Assembly: GCA_964592635.1 (NCBI GenBank)
Contig: CAZQFZ010000100.1
Span: 1 to 7,963, forward strand
Source of the DNA: VMCP01 sp964592635
GTDB lineage: Bacteria; Bacteroidota; Bacteroidia; NS11-12g; UBA955
Direction: 5' to 3'
DNA length: 7,963 nt
The notes under the pieces were generated by a model. The model was not told the DNA's origin. It searched no databases and saw only the letters and a program-made list of their open reading frames with translations. The position numbers were made by a program, and so were the translations under genes. Of this stretch, positions 1 to 5,809 are shown in pieces (the first letter of the stretch is position 1; each line of letters starts with the position of its first letter).

Positions 1-2
1 TC

Positions 3-92
3 TACCGTTTACACAAAATTCTTTACTGGCTCGAAGATTATTTTGAAATTCCAGAGATATTAAAACATATCCGGACTGGAAAGCACAAGTGA
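3..92 (+). CDS. C-terminal end of an unrecognised protein (5' truncated by window edge)
   Basis: Only the last 29 codons are visible, followed by TGA at 90-92. Of the three forward frames this one has the most protein-like composition: alternating hydrophobic and charged residues with aromatic clusters (HKILYWLEDYFEIPEILKHI), suggesting one or two amphipathic helices and a basic tail ending in GKHK. The other two forward frames stop at about position 50-63. I do not recognise the family and assign no function. No convincing terminator follows directly; the first good hairpin is more than 330 bp downstream. It could also be a chance open frame, since 29 codons is weak evidence. Confidence 0.45.
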   Translation, partial: YRLHKILYWLEDYFEIPEILKHIRTGKHK

Positions 93-160
93 ATTCTGTG
101 TGAAACAGCTGAATTGCAAAAATATGGAGTTTGAATCTATGATGGTATCATTCCCCGTTT

Positions 161-238
161 TCAGGACAAAAAGCATAAACTAGTTTGACTTATTTTTTTT
201 GTAAGAAAGTTGACGACAAGATTCATTTGCATTTCCAT
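161..238 (-). CDS. Possible 25-aa small ORF with a strong Shine-Dalgarno-like leader
   Basis: An ATG at 238-236 opens a 25-codon frame ending in TGA at 163-161. It is preceded by AAAAGGAG (251-244 on the minus strand) at 5-nt spacing, an unusually good Shine-Dalgarno match for this phylum. The peptide starts MEMQMNLVVNFL, is partly hydrophobic, and has a KK pair in the middle. It matches no family I know. An imperfect -7 box (GATTTTTG, one mismatch to TAnnTTTG) lies a little upstream. The AT-rich context makes purine-rich runs before an ATG likely by chance, so this is only a candidate. Confidence 0.2.
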   Translation of the reverse strand: MEMQMNLVVNFLTKKISQTSLCFLS

Positions 239-428
239 ACTGACTCCTTTTAAATTACAAAAATCGCCTCGAAAAAATAATCAATAATCATAATTTATTA
301 CCTTAACAAATATAATAAATTTACCTTTTAATTGATTTTTCCTAATCGAATTTCAAGGTGTTAATTTTACTAATTAATTCTATTTAAGGTCAAAAATCAA
401 AAGAATTTGTAAAAAAGCAGTAAGAAAT

Positions 429-457
429 AAACTCTCACAGGAAATCTGTGGGAGTTT
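429..457. terminator. Rho-independent-type terminator hairpin, probably bidirectional
   Basis: The arms AAACTCTCACAG (429-440) and CTGTGGGAGTTT (446-457) pair over 12 bp, with a single U-G wobble on the plus-strand RNA, around a 5-nt GAAAT loop. The stem is flanked by A-rich sequence on the left and TTTT on the right, so it could stop transcription from either side. This AAACTC...GAGTTT form is typical of Bacteroidota terminators. Its most likely client is unclear: the visible plus-strand stop is at position 92, and no minus-strand gene is seen immediately to its right. Confidence 0.7.
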
Positions 458-573
458 TAACAGAAAAGGGGGGCTGAATCTGGTAATTTCGTAGTAAATA
501 CTCCGAATATCTTTAGAAAAGCGAGGGAATTAGGCAGTATTCTAGCGCATTTGAGGTGTTTTTCTCAAGGATT

Positions 574-648
574 TCACTTTCTCATGAATTTAATATAGGA
601 TCGGGCTGTTCTTTCTTTTACATCCATGCTTTCCATAATGGCATTGAT
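574..648 (-). pseudogene. Possible helix-turn-helix tail, remnant of an accessory gene
   Basis: On the minus strand an open stretch of 24 codons, bounded by in-frame stops on both sides, contains MDVKERTARSYIKFMRK. The pattern 'xVxERTAxxYIKxMR' resembles a winged or ordinary helix-turn-helix recognition segment as found at the ends of Bacteroidota accessory proteins such as replication or DNA-binding proteins. No start with a matching upstream domain is visible, and the neighbouring frames are broken. The resemblance is from memory of the motif, not from a search. If real, it marks a decayed gene whose body has been lost; otherwise it is a chance frame. Confidence 0.22.
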
Positions 649-738
649 TCAGTTTTGGTTACAGAGGTAAACTCTGTTCTTGGTTCTTGAAAATTTGGTA
701 TGCTACCACAGCTCGATGTAGGATTGGGATAAATGCAC

Positions 739-746
739 TATTTTTG
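739..746 (+). promoter_or_regulatory. Bacteroidota -7 box (TATTTTTG) 5 nt before the outer-membrane protein start
   Basis: TATTTTTG matches the Bacteroidota primary sigma -7 consensus TAnnTTTG in all fixed positions. Five bases separate it from the ATG at 752, so transcription would begin at or within a few bases of the start codon and give a leaderless or nearly leaderless mRNA. No good TTTG -33 element is seen at 19-21 nt spacing upstream, so the call rests on the -7 box alone. Confidence 0.5.
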
Positions 747-751
747 TATCT

Positions 752-1468
752 ATGCTTAAAAAATGGGCCTTATGGGTAGTCTTGGTAAGTGCAAGTTTGC
801 AACTTGCCGCACAAAGTCGCTGGTATGTGGGTGCAAATGGGGGTGTAGCCCTATCCAAAACCAGTACCAACGATACTTTGGCCAATAATTTCTCAACTCG
901 AAATCGCATTGGTGGATTCGCTAACGTAAATTTATCTTACGATTTATCTCGTGCTTCCTCACTGAATTTAGGACTGGGTTATTTAAATACAGGTTATAAA
1001 ATTGCCAATGATACAATGGCTTATAACACCAACATCGCAAAAGGATTTTCTAGCATCAACCTGCAGTTAGGGATGAGTTTGCGCCAAGGTTTCAGCTCCT
1101 CCAACTACATTTCAGAACGCTTTGGTGTATCTATGAACTACAATCTAGATGGCATTCAAAATGACACCGCATACAATCAAACCTTGAATCCTCGATTCCG
1201 GTTGGTGCAAAATGAAAAAGCAAAAATCTATCCCCTGTTCTATCTGGGGATCGTATTCGGGGGTAAAACCGAAGGAGGCGATCGCTACGAATTCAATGTG
1301 ACCTACCAACAAGCCATTAGCACCAGTCATCAAATGAATGTTCAATACGGAGAGTTTTTTGGAAAATCATTTCCCGTGAACTTCAGAGGTGGAAATGTAC
1401 AAGTGGGATTCACCTACATGTTCAATTTTGGTAATTTCCAGAAAAGCGAAGAGTATTTCTACGACTGA
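752..1468 (+). CDS. Outer-membrane beta-barrel protein, function unknown
   Basis: A 238-residue secreted protein. Residues 1-20 form a classical signal peptide: MLKK, a hydrophobic core of about residues 5-18, then LAA before Q21. This is the common Bacteroidota ending and supports the start at 752. The mature protein consists of alternating short strands with aromatic girdle residues and Asn/Gly-rich turns (WYVGANGGVALSK, LNLGLGYLNTGYK, FSSINLQLGMSLRQGF), and it finishes VQVGFTYMFNFGNF, like the terminal strand of a small 8-10-stranded barrel. A short polar tail (KSEEYFYD) follows. This resembles the generic 'outer membrane protein beta-barrel' families of the phylum; the ligand or role cannot be read from the sequence. 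It ends 20 bp before the next gene, which has its own -7 box in the gap, so the two may be cotranscribed or separately initiated. Confidence 0.85.
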   Translation: MLKKWALWVVLVSASLQLAAQSRWYVGANGGVALSKTSTNDTLANNFSTRNRIGGFANVNLSYDLSRASSLNLGLGYLNTGYKIANDTMAYNTNIAKGFSSINLQLGMSLRQGFSSSNYISERFGVSMNYNLDGIQNDTAYNQTLNPRFRLVQNEKAKIYPLFYLGIVFGGKTEGGDRYEFNVTYQQAISTSHQMNVQYGEFFGKSFPVNFRGGNVQVGFTYMFNFGNFQKSEEYFYD

Positions 1469-1475
1469 TCCATCG

Positions 1476-1483
1476 TATCTTTG
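1476..1483 (+). promoter_or_regulatory. Bacteroidota -7 box (TATCTTTG) 5 nt before the acyl-CoA reductase start
   Basis: TATCTTTG is a full match to TAnnTTTG and lies in the 20-bp gap between the outer-membrane protein stop and the ATG at 1489, again with a 5-nt spacer. A start here would make the downstream mRNA leaderless. The -33 region lies inside the preceding coding sequence and has no clear TTTG at the standard distance. Confidence 0.45.
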
Positions 1484-1488
1484 TTGCA

Positions 1489-2441
1489 ATGGAGTTTCAA
1501 CTGAATTGCTTAAAAGCATTAAGATCTGCAATTGCAGATTATAAAAAATCACCGGATTGGACAGATACCATCAAAACCGCAGAAATTCACAACCCGTGGT
1601 TTACTCAAAATAATATTGAGCTATCTTTAGATCAATGGTTGCTCGCATTGAGTGATGAGCAAATAAACCAATGGTTGAAACGCTATGATTTTTCAGCTGC
1701 CGAACCTCGAATTTCGGGAAAGGAAGTCCCGAGTCAAATGCACGATAACGGAATTAATCCCCAGACCGATCACCCCAAAACAGTAGGAATCATTGGTGCT
1801 GGAAACATTCCTTTTGTCGTTATGCACGATGTGATTTGTGCTGTTTTGGCAGGATTCAAAGTAAAACTTCGATTATCATCCGACGACGATATTCTGCCCA
1901 AAATGTGGTTAAATGCGGCGTCTAATTTTGATCCAATTTGGAAGGAAAACATCGAATACACGGATAAATTGAAAGGCATCGATCGCGCCATTGCAACCGG
2001 AAGCAACAATACTTACCGTTACTTCGAATATTATTTTCGCCACATTCCCCACATCCTCCGAAAAAATCGACACTCCATCGGCGTATTGGCTCCCAATGAT
2101 CAGTGCAGTGAACAAGACTATATCGATTTAGGTCAAGATGTTTTTCATTATTTTGGGAAGGGATGTCGTAACATTACCCAATTGTTCTTACCCGAAGGAT
2201 TTGAGTTTAAACCCTTGTTCGATGTTTGGGAAAAACACTACGGTTCGGTGTTATTTCACAACAAATACGCTAATAACTACAATTATCACAAAGCGTTACT
2301 GCTGATGAATTTAGACCCTCATATTGATTCGGGTTATTTGTTGCTCAAAGAACGCGATCAATTACATTCACCGGTGGGAATGCTGAATTACCAATTCTAC
2401 AAATCTACCGAGGAAATTGAAGCATTTTTCTCTAAGCATCA
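1489..2441 (+). CDS. LuxC-like acyl-CoA reductase (3' end lost in assembly gap)
   Basis: 317 residues are visible before the N run. The protein belongs to the LuxC/acyl-CoA reductase family, an aldehyde-dehydrogenase-fold group that reduces acyl-CoA or acyl-enzyme to aldehyde with NAD(P)H. Motifs in order: NPWFT (35-39); a nucleotide-binding segment with GAGNIPF (103-109) and KVKLRLSSDD (124-133); ATGSNNTYRYFEYYF (169-183); KNRHSIGVL (192-200); and FGKGCRN (222-228), whose Cys226 sits where the family's acyl-accepting cysteine is expected; then ANNYNYHKALLLMN (261-274). Bacteroidota members are usually about 340-360 aa, so roughly 25-45 C-terminal residues fall in the gap. The open frame continues through the Ns to 2616, but that part is antisense to the arginase and is not real sequence of this protein. 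No luxD, luxE or luciferase genes are nearby, so bioluminescence is not implied; substrate unknown. Confidence 0.88.
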
Positions 2442-2541
2442 NNNNNNNNNNNNNNNNNNNNNNNNNNNNNNNNNNNNNNNNNNNNNNNNNNNNNNNNNNN
2501 NNNNNNNNNNNNNNNNNNNNNNNNNNNNNNNNNNNNNNNNN
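2442..2541. other. Assembly gap, exactly 100 Ns
   Basis: A run of precisely 100 unknown bases, the conventional placeholder for a gap of unknown length. Two convergent genes enter it and neither reaches a stop codon in known sequence. The true missing sequence should hold the last 25-45 codons of the acyl-CoA reductase, any shared terminator, and about 180 or more codons of the arginase. Confidence 0.97.
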
Positions 2542-2894
2542 GGGTCATGTGTGCGACAAAATCCCGCAATTCCGCCTACAGCATTGCTATGGTCACCGGA
2601 TAAATATAAAACCTGATGATTTTGGTTGTAGGCGTTTTCAATTTCATTCGCAACACGTTCTTGATGATTTAAGAACGTATTTCCTCGTTTTAAATAGGGT
2701 GCAGGTTGATCAAATTCGACGTCAATTTTATCATTGATGTCGAAATCAACATGTTGAACAGGAACATCCTGAAACACATCAATATTTGATTCGGAGCACG
2801 CATTTAAAAGAAGTTTTGGACCGGTTGAAGTCCCCAATTTCCCTGCTCCGTACTCCCAATCTGATGTGATTATACACAATTTTCTTTTTTCCAT
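2542..2894 (-). CDS. Arginase/agmatinase-family hydrolase (C-terminal part lost in assembly gap)
   Basis: The N-terminal 117 residues, plus a CCN (Pro) codon cut by the gap, are visible. The family (ureohydrolases) hydrolyses guanidino compounds such as arginine, agmatine or formiminoglutamate at a two-manganese site. Evidence: the opening YGAGKLGTSTGPKLLLNA (15-32), a characteristic N-terminal block of the fold; then LSGDHSNAVGGIAGF (98-112), which contains the first metal-ligand motif GDHS with His102. The DAHxD and later ligand motifs, needed to judge activity or specificity, lie in the missing part. Family members are usually about 300-340 aa, so about two thirds is absent. The ATG at 2894 has its own -7 box. 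The gene follows the GT39 gene on the same strand by about 70 bp but looks independently transcribed. Confidence 0.85.
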
Positions 2895-2911
2895 ACGGAG
2901 TTGGTTTTCGT

Positions 2912-2919
2912 CAAAAATA
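2912..2919 (-). promoter_or_regulatory. -7 box (TATTTTTG) for the arginase-family gene
   Basis: On the minus strand TATTTTTG (2919-2912) matches TAnnTTTG and lies 17 nt before the ATG at 2894, giving a short leader of about 10-13 nt. A TTG at 2943-2941 lies 21 nt upstream, near the expected spacing for a -33 element. This sits between the GT39 stop (2965) and the arginase start and suggests separate transcription. Confidence 0.5.
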
Positions 2920-2964
2920 AGGCATTCGACCTGAAATTTCCAATTTCCAGGGATGCTTTTAGAC

Positions 2965-4647
2965 TTATTTACTTACCCACAAGACGTAACCACTAAAATT
3001 TTCTGAAACGCGATATCGATTCAATAACCATTCATCGGGTTTATGATCTTTTTTTGTGATGATGTATACTTTTTGCGAATTTTGAGGATTGTGTGCATGA
3101 GATCTCCGATTTTGTTGTTGTGGATAAGCTTCGTCTTTTCCAGAAGGATTTTGTGGATTTAAGTCCTGAAAATCTTTGGGTTGGAATTCTCCAAAAAAGT
3201 ACAAAGCATAGGTTTTAAATCCATGTACTTCCACAAATTTACCTTGAGCGCGTAACGACTTAATTTTGGAAACCAACGGTTTCTGCAATACATCTGCTGT
3301 TTGAGGAATCAAGGTGATGGCCGAAATCAAAGCAACGCTTCCCGAAATTAGATACAAATATCCAGGACTTGGGTTTTTCTTGAATAACGATAGGATAAGC
3401 CATCCCAAGAACCAAAAAGTGAAAAGCGATGCGGGTAATAACGTGGTCCAATCCCAACGGGGAGCAGACTCTAATATCCCCAAAGAAAAAACATCTAATT
3501 TTTGCAACAATAATTGAGGTGTTGGCTCAATGATAACCACTAATGGCAATACCCAAAGGGCCACCATTAATGTCAATCCACTGATGAATAAAGGTAGATT
3601 CAACCAATACGGAAAATGCCAGCGATTGGTGTGAAGCAAATACACTTGATAAGCTCCAAAATAGGTAAGTGGCCACCAACAAAGCGAACTGTAGTGAATA
3701 ATTTTGGTGGTGGTAATACTGAATACCACCAAAACAACCCAGAACAAGGTCCTCATGGTTAAATTCCAAGTATCAACATCTCTGTCCATTACACGATTCC
3801 CAAAAAGATGGGGCAATGCAAGCGTAGAAGCTGGAAAAGCCAAAACCAACAATACCACAATATGATAAAACCAAGGTTGATTGTGGTAGGGGATTTGTCC
3901 CTTAAATAATTCTACTTGATACCAAAAGAAATGAGTTAAAAATTCCTGTCCGTTGGAGTTCAACAGAGGCAATACCCACAAACCGATAGACAGCAGAAAT
4001 CCCAAAACGCTAAGAAGTAACAATGGATTCAATAACTCATGCCATTTGGAGCGAATGGCAGTTACAAAAAATACTACCAAACCGAAAATGAGAACAGCAA
4101 CAGGTCCTTTAGTTAAAAACGCCAATCCCAAAAAGACACCAACCATTAAATAATACAAATGAGCACGTTCTTCTCTCAAGTAACTTTGGGTGATTTGATA
4201 CCATTTGTATATAGCCAAGAAAATGAACAAATTAAATACGGGGTCTATTATTCCCGATCTCCAATAAATAAAAGGAGCGAAGGTAAATAAGGTGGCTAAA
4301 GCCCAAAACGCACCTAACATCCGTTTTCCCAATTTATCTCCAATGTGATAAACTAAATTAACTGAAACCACGCCAGCAATTACGTTGGGCATCTTATATA
4401 CCCAGGAAGAATGCGTATTGAATAGATTCTGAAAAAAGGCTTGAAACCAAATAAATAAGGGAGGTTTTTCCCAAAAAGGTTCAAATCCAATCTGTACATA
4501 TAAGTAATTCTTGGAAATACTCATCTCTCTGGCCGCTTCAGCAAAATTCACTTCATCCCAATCAAATAATTGAATCATGTTGATTCCCGACATTAAGAAA
4601 ATGAGCGTAATAACGGTGAATATGAGATGTACGTGAATTTTTTTCAT
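2965..4647 (-). CDS. ArnT-like GT-C glycosyltransferase, family 39 (inner membrane)
   Basis: A 560-residue polytopic membrane protein of the ArnT/PMT superfamily, which transfers a sugar from a polyprenyl-phosphate donor to lipid A, protein or another envelope acceptor on the periplasmic face. After a first membrane segment (about 5-26) comes the catalytic first loop, WDEVNFAEAAREM (30-42), with Asp31-Glu32 as the family's acidic pair, then EKPPLFIWFQA (60-70), the KPPLxxW motif. Further segments lie at about 88-105, 110-148, 164-198, 205-230, 258-280, 300-340, 350-372, 403-422 and 429-447. LTKGPVA (178-184) is another ArnT-type block. Residues 450-560 form a soluble C-terminal domain, with a polar Gln/Asn/His-rich linker (about 495-525). 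It starts within the stop of the PAP2 gene (ATGA overlap), so translation is probably coupled. Donor and acceptor sugars cannot be predicted; it need not be an aminoarabinose transferase. Confidence 0.87.
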   Translation of the reverse strand: MKKIHVHLIFTVITLIFLMSGINMIQLFDWDEVNFAEAAREMSISKNYLYVQIGFEPFWEKPPLFIWFQAFFQNLFNTHSSWVYKMPNVIAGVVSVNLVYHIGDKLGKRMLGAFWALATLFTFAPFIYWRSGIIDPVFNLFIFLAIYKWYQITQSYLREERAHLYYLMVGVFLGLAFLTKGPVAVLIFGLVVFFVTAIRSKWHELLNPLLLLSVLGFLLSIGLWVLPLLNSNGQEFLTHFFWYQVELFKGQIPYHNQPWFYHIVVLLVLAFPASTLALPHLFGNRVMDRDVDTWNLTMRTLFWVVLVVFSITTTKIIHYSSLCWWPLTYFGAYQVYLLHTNRWHFPYWLNLPLFISGLTLMVALWVLPLVVIIEPTPQLLLQKLDVFSLGILESAPRWDWTTLLPASLFTFWFLGWLILSLFKKNPSPGYLYLISGSVALISAITLIPQTADVLQKPLVSKIKSLRAQGKFVEVHGFKTYALYFFGEFQPKDFQDLNPQNPSGKDEAYPQQQNRRSHAHNPQNSQKVYIITKKDHKPDEWLLNRYRVSENFSGYVLWVSK

Positions 4648-5324
4648 GATGTTGTTCTGTTACGTTTCGATTCCATTATACGTTTGTGGATAGCAAGTGT
4701 ACCCGAATCTTCAAATTTTAATGCCATCCACCAAAACCACAATCCGAAGGCAGATCCCGCAACTACATCTTCGGTGGAATGTTGTCCTAAATAAACCCGG
4801 CTGAATCCAATTCCCAATACAAATAAAAATGCAATCCAAAGTCCAAATACAGTTACTGGACGGTTTTTTTTGTAACTAACAATTAATAAACCTGTTGCAA
4901 AAACCGCATTAGCGGTATGTCCACTAGGAAATGCTTTCCAACTGGAAATGAACATACCGTCAATTTGTCGGATATATTCTGGGAAACGGATGATAGGACG
5001 GGGGAAATTGAATCCTAACTTCACAGATTGAAGAACTAATCCAAAAATCAGAAAAGACAACAACCAGAATATGGATTCTTTTTTAAGTTGGTACACGGTG
5101 TAACCGATGCTCAATAAAATCAACGGCAATTCCGCTAGTTGGGTGAAATACTTAAAAAAGGTATCGGCTAAAGGATTGTGGTGATTTAGAATATTTAGCG
5201 TGATTTTATCGAAAACATGCTGAAAATTAGGCCAGCCCTCTATAAATATCCCCCAAAAGCTCAAAAATACAAACACGATTAAGTTAATGCAGAATAGATT
5301 TCTTGCTAACCGTGTTAAATTCAT
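4644..5324 (-). CDS. PAP2-superfamily membrane phosphatase
   Basis: A 226-residue membrane protein with the complete PAP2/phosphatidic-acid phosphatase signature: K102 to P110 (KLGFNFPRP, the KX6RP motif), PSGHT at 133-137 (catalytic His136), and SRVYLGQHSTED at 175-186 (SRX5HX3D, with His182 as nucleophile and Asp186). Hydrophobic segments lie near 10-28, 65-78, 84-101, 138-150, 158-174 and 188-202. Family members remove phosphate from lipid phosphates, including lipid A (LpxE/LpxF), undecaprenyl pyrophosphate and phosphatidylglycerol phosphate. The sequence does not decide between these. It is the first gene of a two-gene unit with the ArnT-like transferase, overlapping by 4 bp, which favours an envelope-glycan or lipid A role. 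The start at 5324 is supported by a -7 box 6 nt upstream. Confidence 0.9.
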   Translation of the reverse strand: MNLTRLARNLFCINLIVFVFLSFWGIFIEGWPNFQHVFDKITLNILNHHNPLADTFFKYFTQLAELPLILLSIGYTVYQLKKESIFWLLSFLIFGLVLQSVKLGFNFPRPIIRFPEYIRQIDGMFISSWKAFPSGHTANAVFATGLLIVSYKKNRPVTVFGLWIAFLFVLGIGFSRVYLGQHSTEDVVAGSAFGLWFWWMALKFEDSGTLAIHKRIMESKRNRTTS

Positions 5325-5330
5325 GATTCA

Positions 5331-5338
5331 CAAATATA
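5331..5338 (-). promoter_or_regulatory. -7 box (TATATTTG) 6 nt before the PAP2 gene start
   Basis: Minus-strand TATATTTG (5338-5331) is a full match to TAnnTTTG. Only 6 nt separate it from the ATG at 5324, so transcription should begin at or very near the start codon. A palindrome (5341-5357) lies immediately upstream, and no clean TTTG -33 element is present at the usual distance. Confidence 0.5.
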
Positions 5339-5340
5339 AT

Positions 5341-5357
5341 TATAACTTCAAGTTATA
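5341..5357. promoter_or_regulatory. Perfect 17-bp palindrome in divergent promoter, candidate operator
   Basis: TATAACTT-C-AAGTTATA is a perfect 8+1+8 inverted repeat in the 86-bp divergent region between the PAP2 and START-like genes. It begins 2 bp beyond the PAP2 -7 box and ends 4 bp before the presumed -33 element of the rightward promoter. A bound dimeric regulator would affect both directions. It could alternatively be an AT-rich coincidence; no regulator gene is adjacent. Confidence 0.35.
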
Positions 5358-5361
5358 TTAT

Positions 5362-5391
5362 TTTGTTTTCTCAATTAAATTGATTTCTTTG
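5362..5391 (+). promoter_or_regulatory. Promoter for the START-like gene (TTTG-N18-TTTCTTTG)
   Basis: TTTG at 5362-5365 and TTTCTTTG at 5384-5391 are spaced 18 bp apart, close to the Bacteroidota -33/-7 arrangement; the -7 box has one mismatch to TAnnTTTG. Transcription would start near 5395, leaving a leader of about 15 nt that contains AAAGGGA (5396-5402), a Shine-Dalgarno-like stretch 8 nt before the ATG at 5411. Confidence 0.4.
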
Positions 5392-5410
5392 CAATAAAGG
5401 GATATTTGTT

Positions 5411-5809
5411 ATGAGTAAACACAGCAATAGAAAAATGAAATTGGAACTCGAGTATTCGGTTCGTTCTTCACCACATATTTTATTCCAGTACATTTCCAAT
5501 CCTTCGGGATTACAAAGTTGGTTTGCCGACAACGTTGAAATTCTCGGTGCTGGTGATTATCGATTTTCTTGGGAAGATGGCACCGAAAACGTAGCAAAGA
5601 TGGTGAAAAACGTCACCAATAAATACACTCGATTTGAGTTTGACGGAGGAAATGATGGTGAATACCTGGAGTTCCGAATAGAACAAGATGAAATTACCGG
5701 TGATGTGGAACTCATCATTGTGGAATTCGTAAACGAAGCAGAAGCACAAATGGCTGCATCCATTTGGGATTCAGCGGTGGAAGACCTTTGTGCTATAATA
5801 GGTGCTTAA
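5411..5809 (+). CDS. START-like domain protein (Bacteroidota-specific SRPBCC fold)
   Basis: A 132-residue soluble protein with no signal peptide or membrane segment. It reads as a single START/SRPBCC-type helix-grip domain: strand LELEYSVRSSP (11-21), helix HILFQYIS (22-29), then the hallmark NPSGLQSWFADNV (30-42), a strand RFSWEDGTENVAKMV (51-65), strands around 72-109, and a long C-terminal helix (about 110-130). The PSGLxxWFAD block is shared with the small START-like proteins (AHSA1-related) common in Bacteroidota, whose ligand and role are not established as far as I know. Met1 is supported by AAAGGGA 8 nt upstream; Met9 is a possible alternative start. The last 17 bp overlap the end of the convergent M20 gene, leaving no room for a terminator between them. 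Confidence 0.85.
   Translation: MSKHSNRKMKLELEYSVRSSPHILFQYISNPSGLQSWFADNVEILGAGDYRFSWEDGTENVAKMVKNVTNKYTRFEFDGGNDGEYLEFRIEQDEITGDVELIIVEFVNEAEAQMAASIWDSAVEDLCAIIGA

Larger units (their letters stand above)
93..751. other. Long gene-poor intergenic region
   Basis: About 660 bp without a convincing gene. Roughly 180-430 is very AT-rich, with long A/T runs and multiple stops in all frames. A terminator-like hairpin lies at 429-457. The stretch 460-660 has a higher GC content and reads on the minus strand like decayed coding sequence: short frames broken by stops, one with a helix-turn-helix-like end. A six-G run sits at 468-473. A promoter-like TAnnTTTG box closes the region just before the outer-membrane protein gene. 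I see no tRNA, rRNA, CRISPR or recognisable riboswitch. A small RNA ending at the hairpin is possible but unsupported. Confidence 0.7.

Noticed and set aside
661..677. ACAGAG-GTAAA-CTCTGT hairpin as a terminator
   Set aside because: The stem is only 6 bp and is not followed by a T run; it is probably a chance inverted repeat.
1489..2441. Part of a bioluminescence (lux) operon
   Set aside because: No luxA, luxB, luxD or luxE homologues are in the window, and stand-alone LuxC-like proteins are common in this phylum.
2542..2616. Continuation of the acyl-CoA reductase frame after the gap to a stop at 2616
   Set aside because: The post-gap residues do not resemble the family's C-terminus and the opposite strand encodes the arginase GDHS block, so the real stop must lie within the gap.
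2417..2737. Open frame spanning the N run on the plus strand
   Set aside because: It crosses 100 unknown bases and the right half is antisense to the arginase coding sequence; its residues resemble no protein.
2930..2951. Inverted repeat downstream of the GT39 stop as a terminator
   Set aside because: CCTGAAA...TTTCCAGG needs a bulge, has a weak AT core and no proper T tract on the minus strand.
3314..3517. Plus-strand open frames inside the GT39 gene (also 3953-4153)
   Set aside because: They are antisense to a gene with clear family motifs and membrane segments, and show no recognisable domain of their own.
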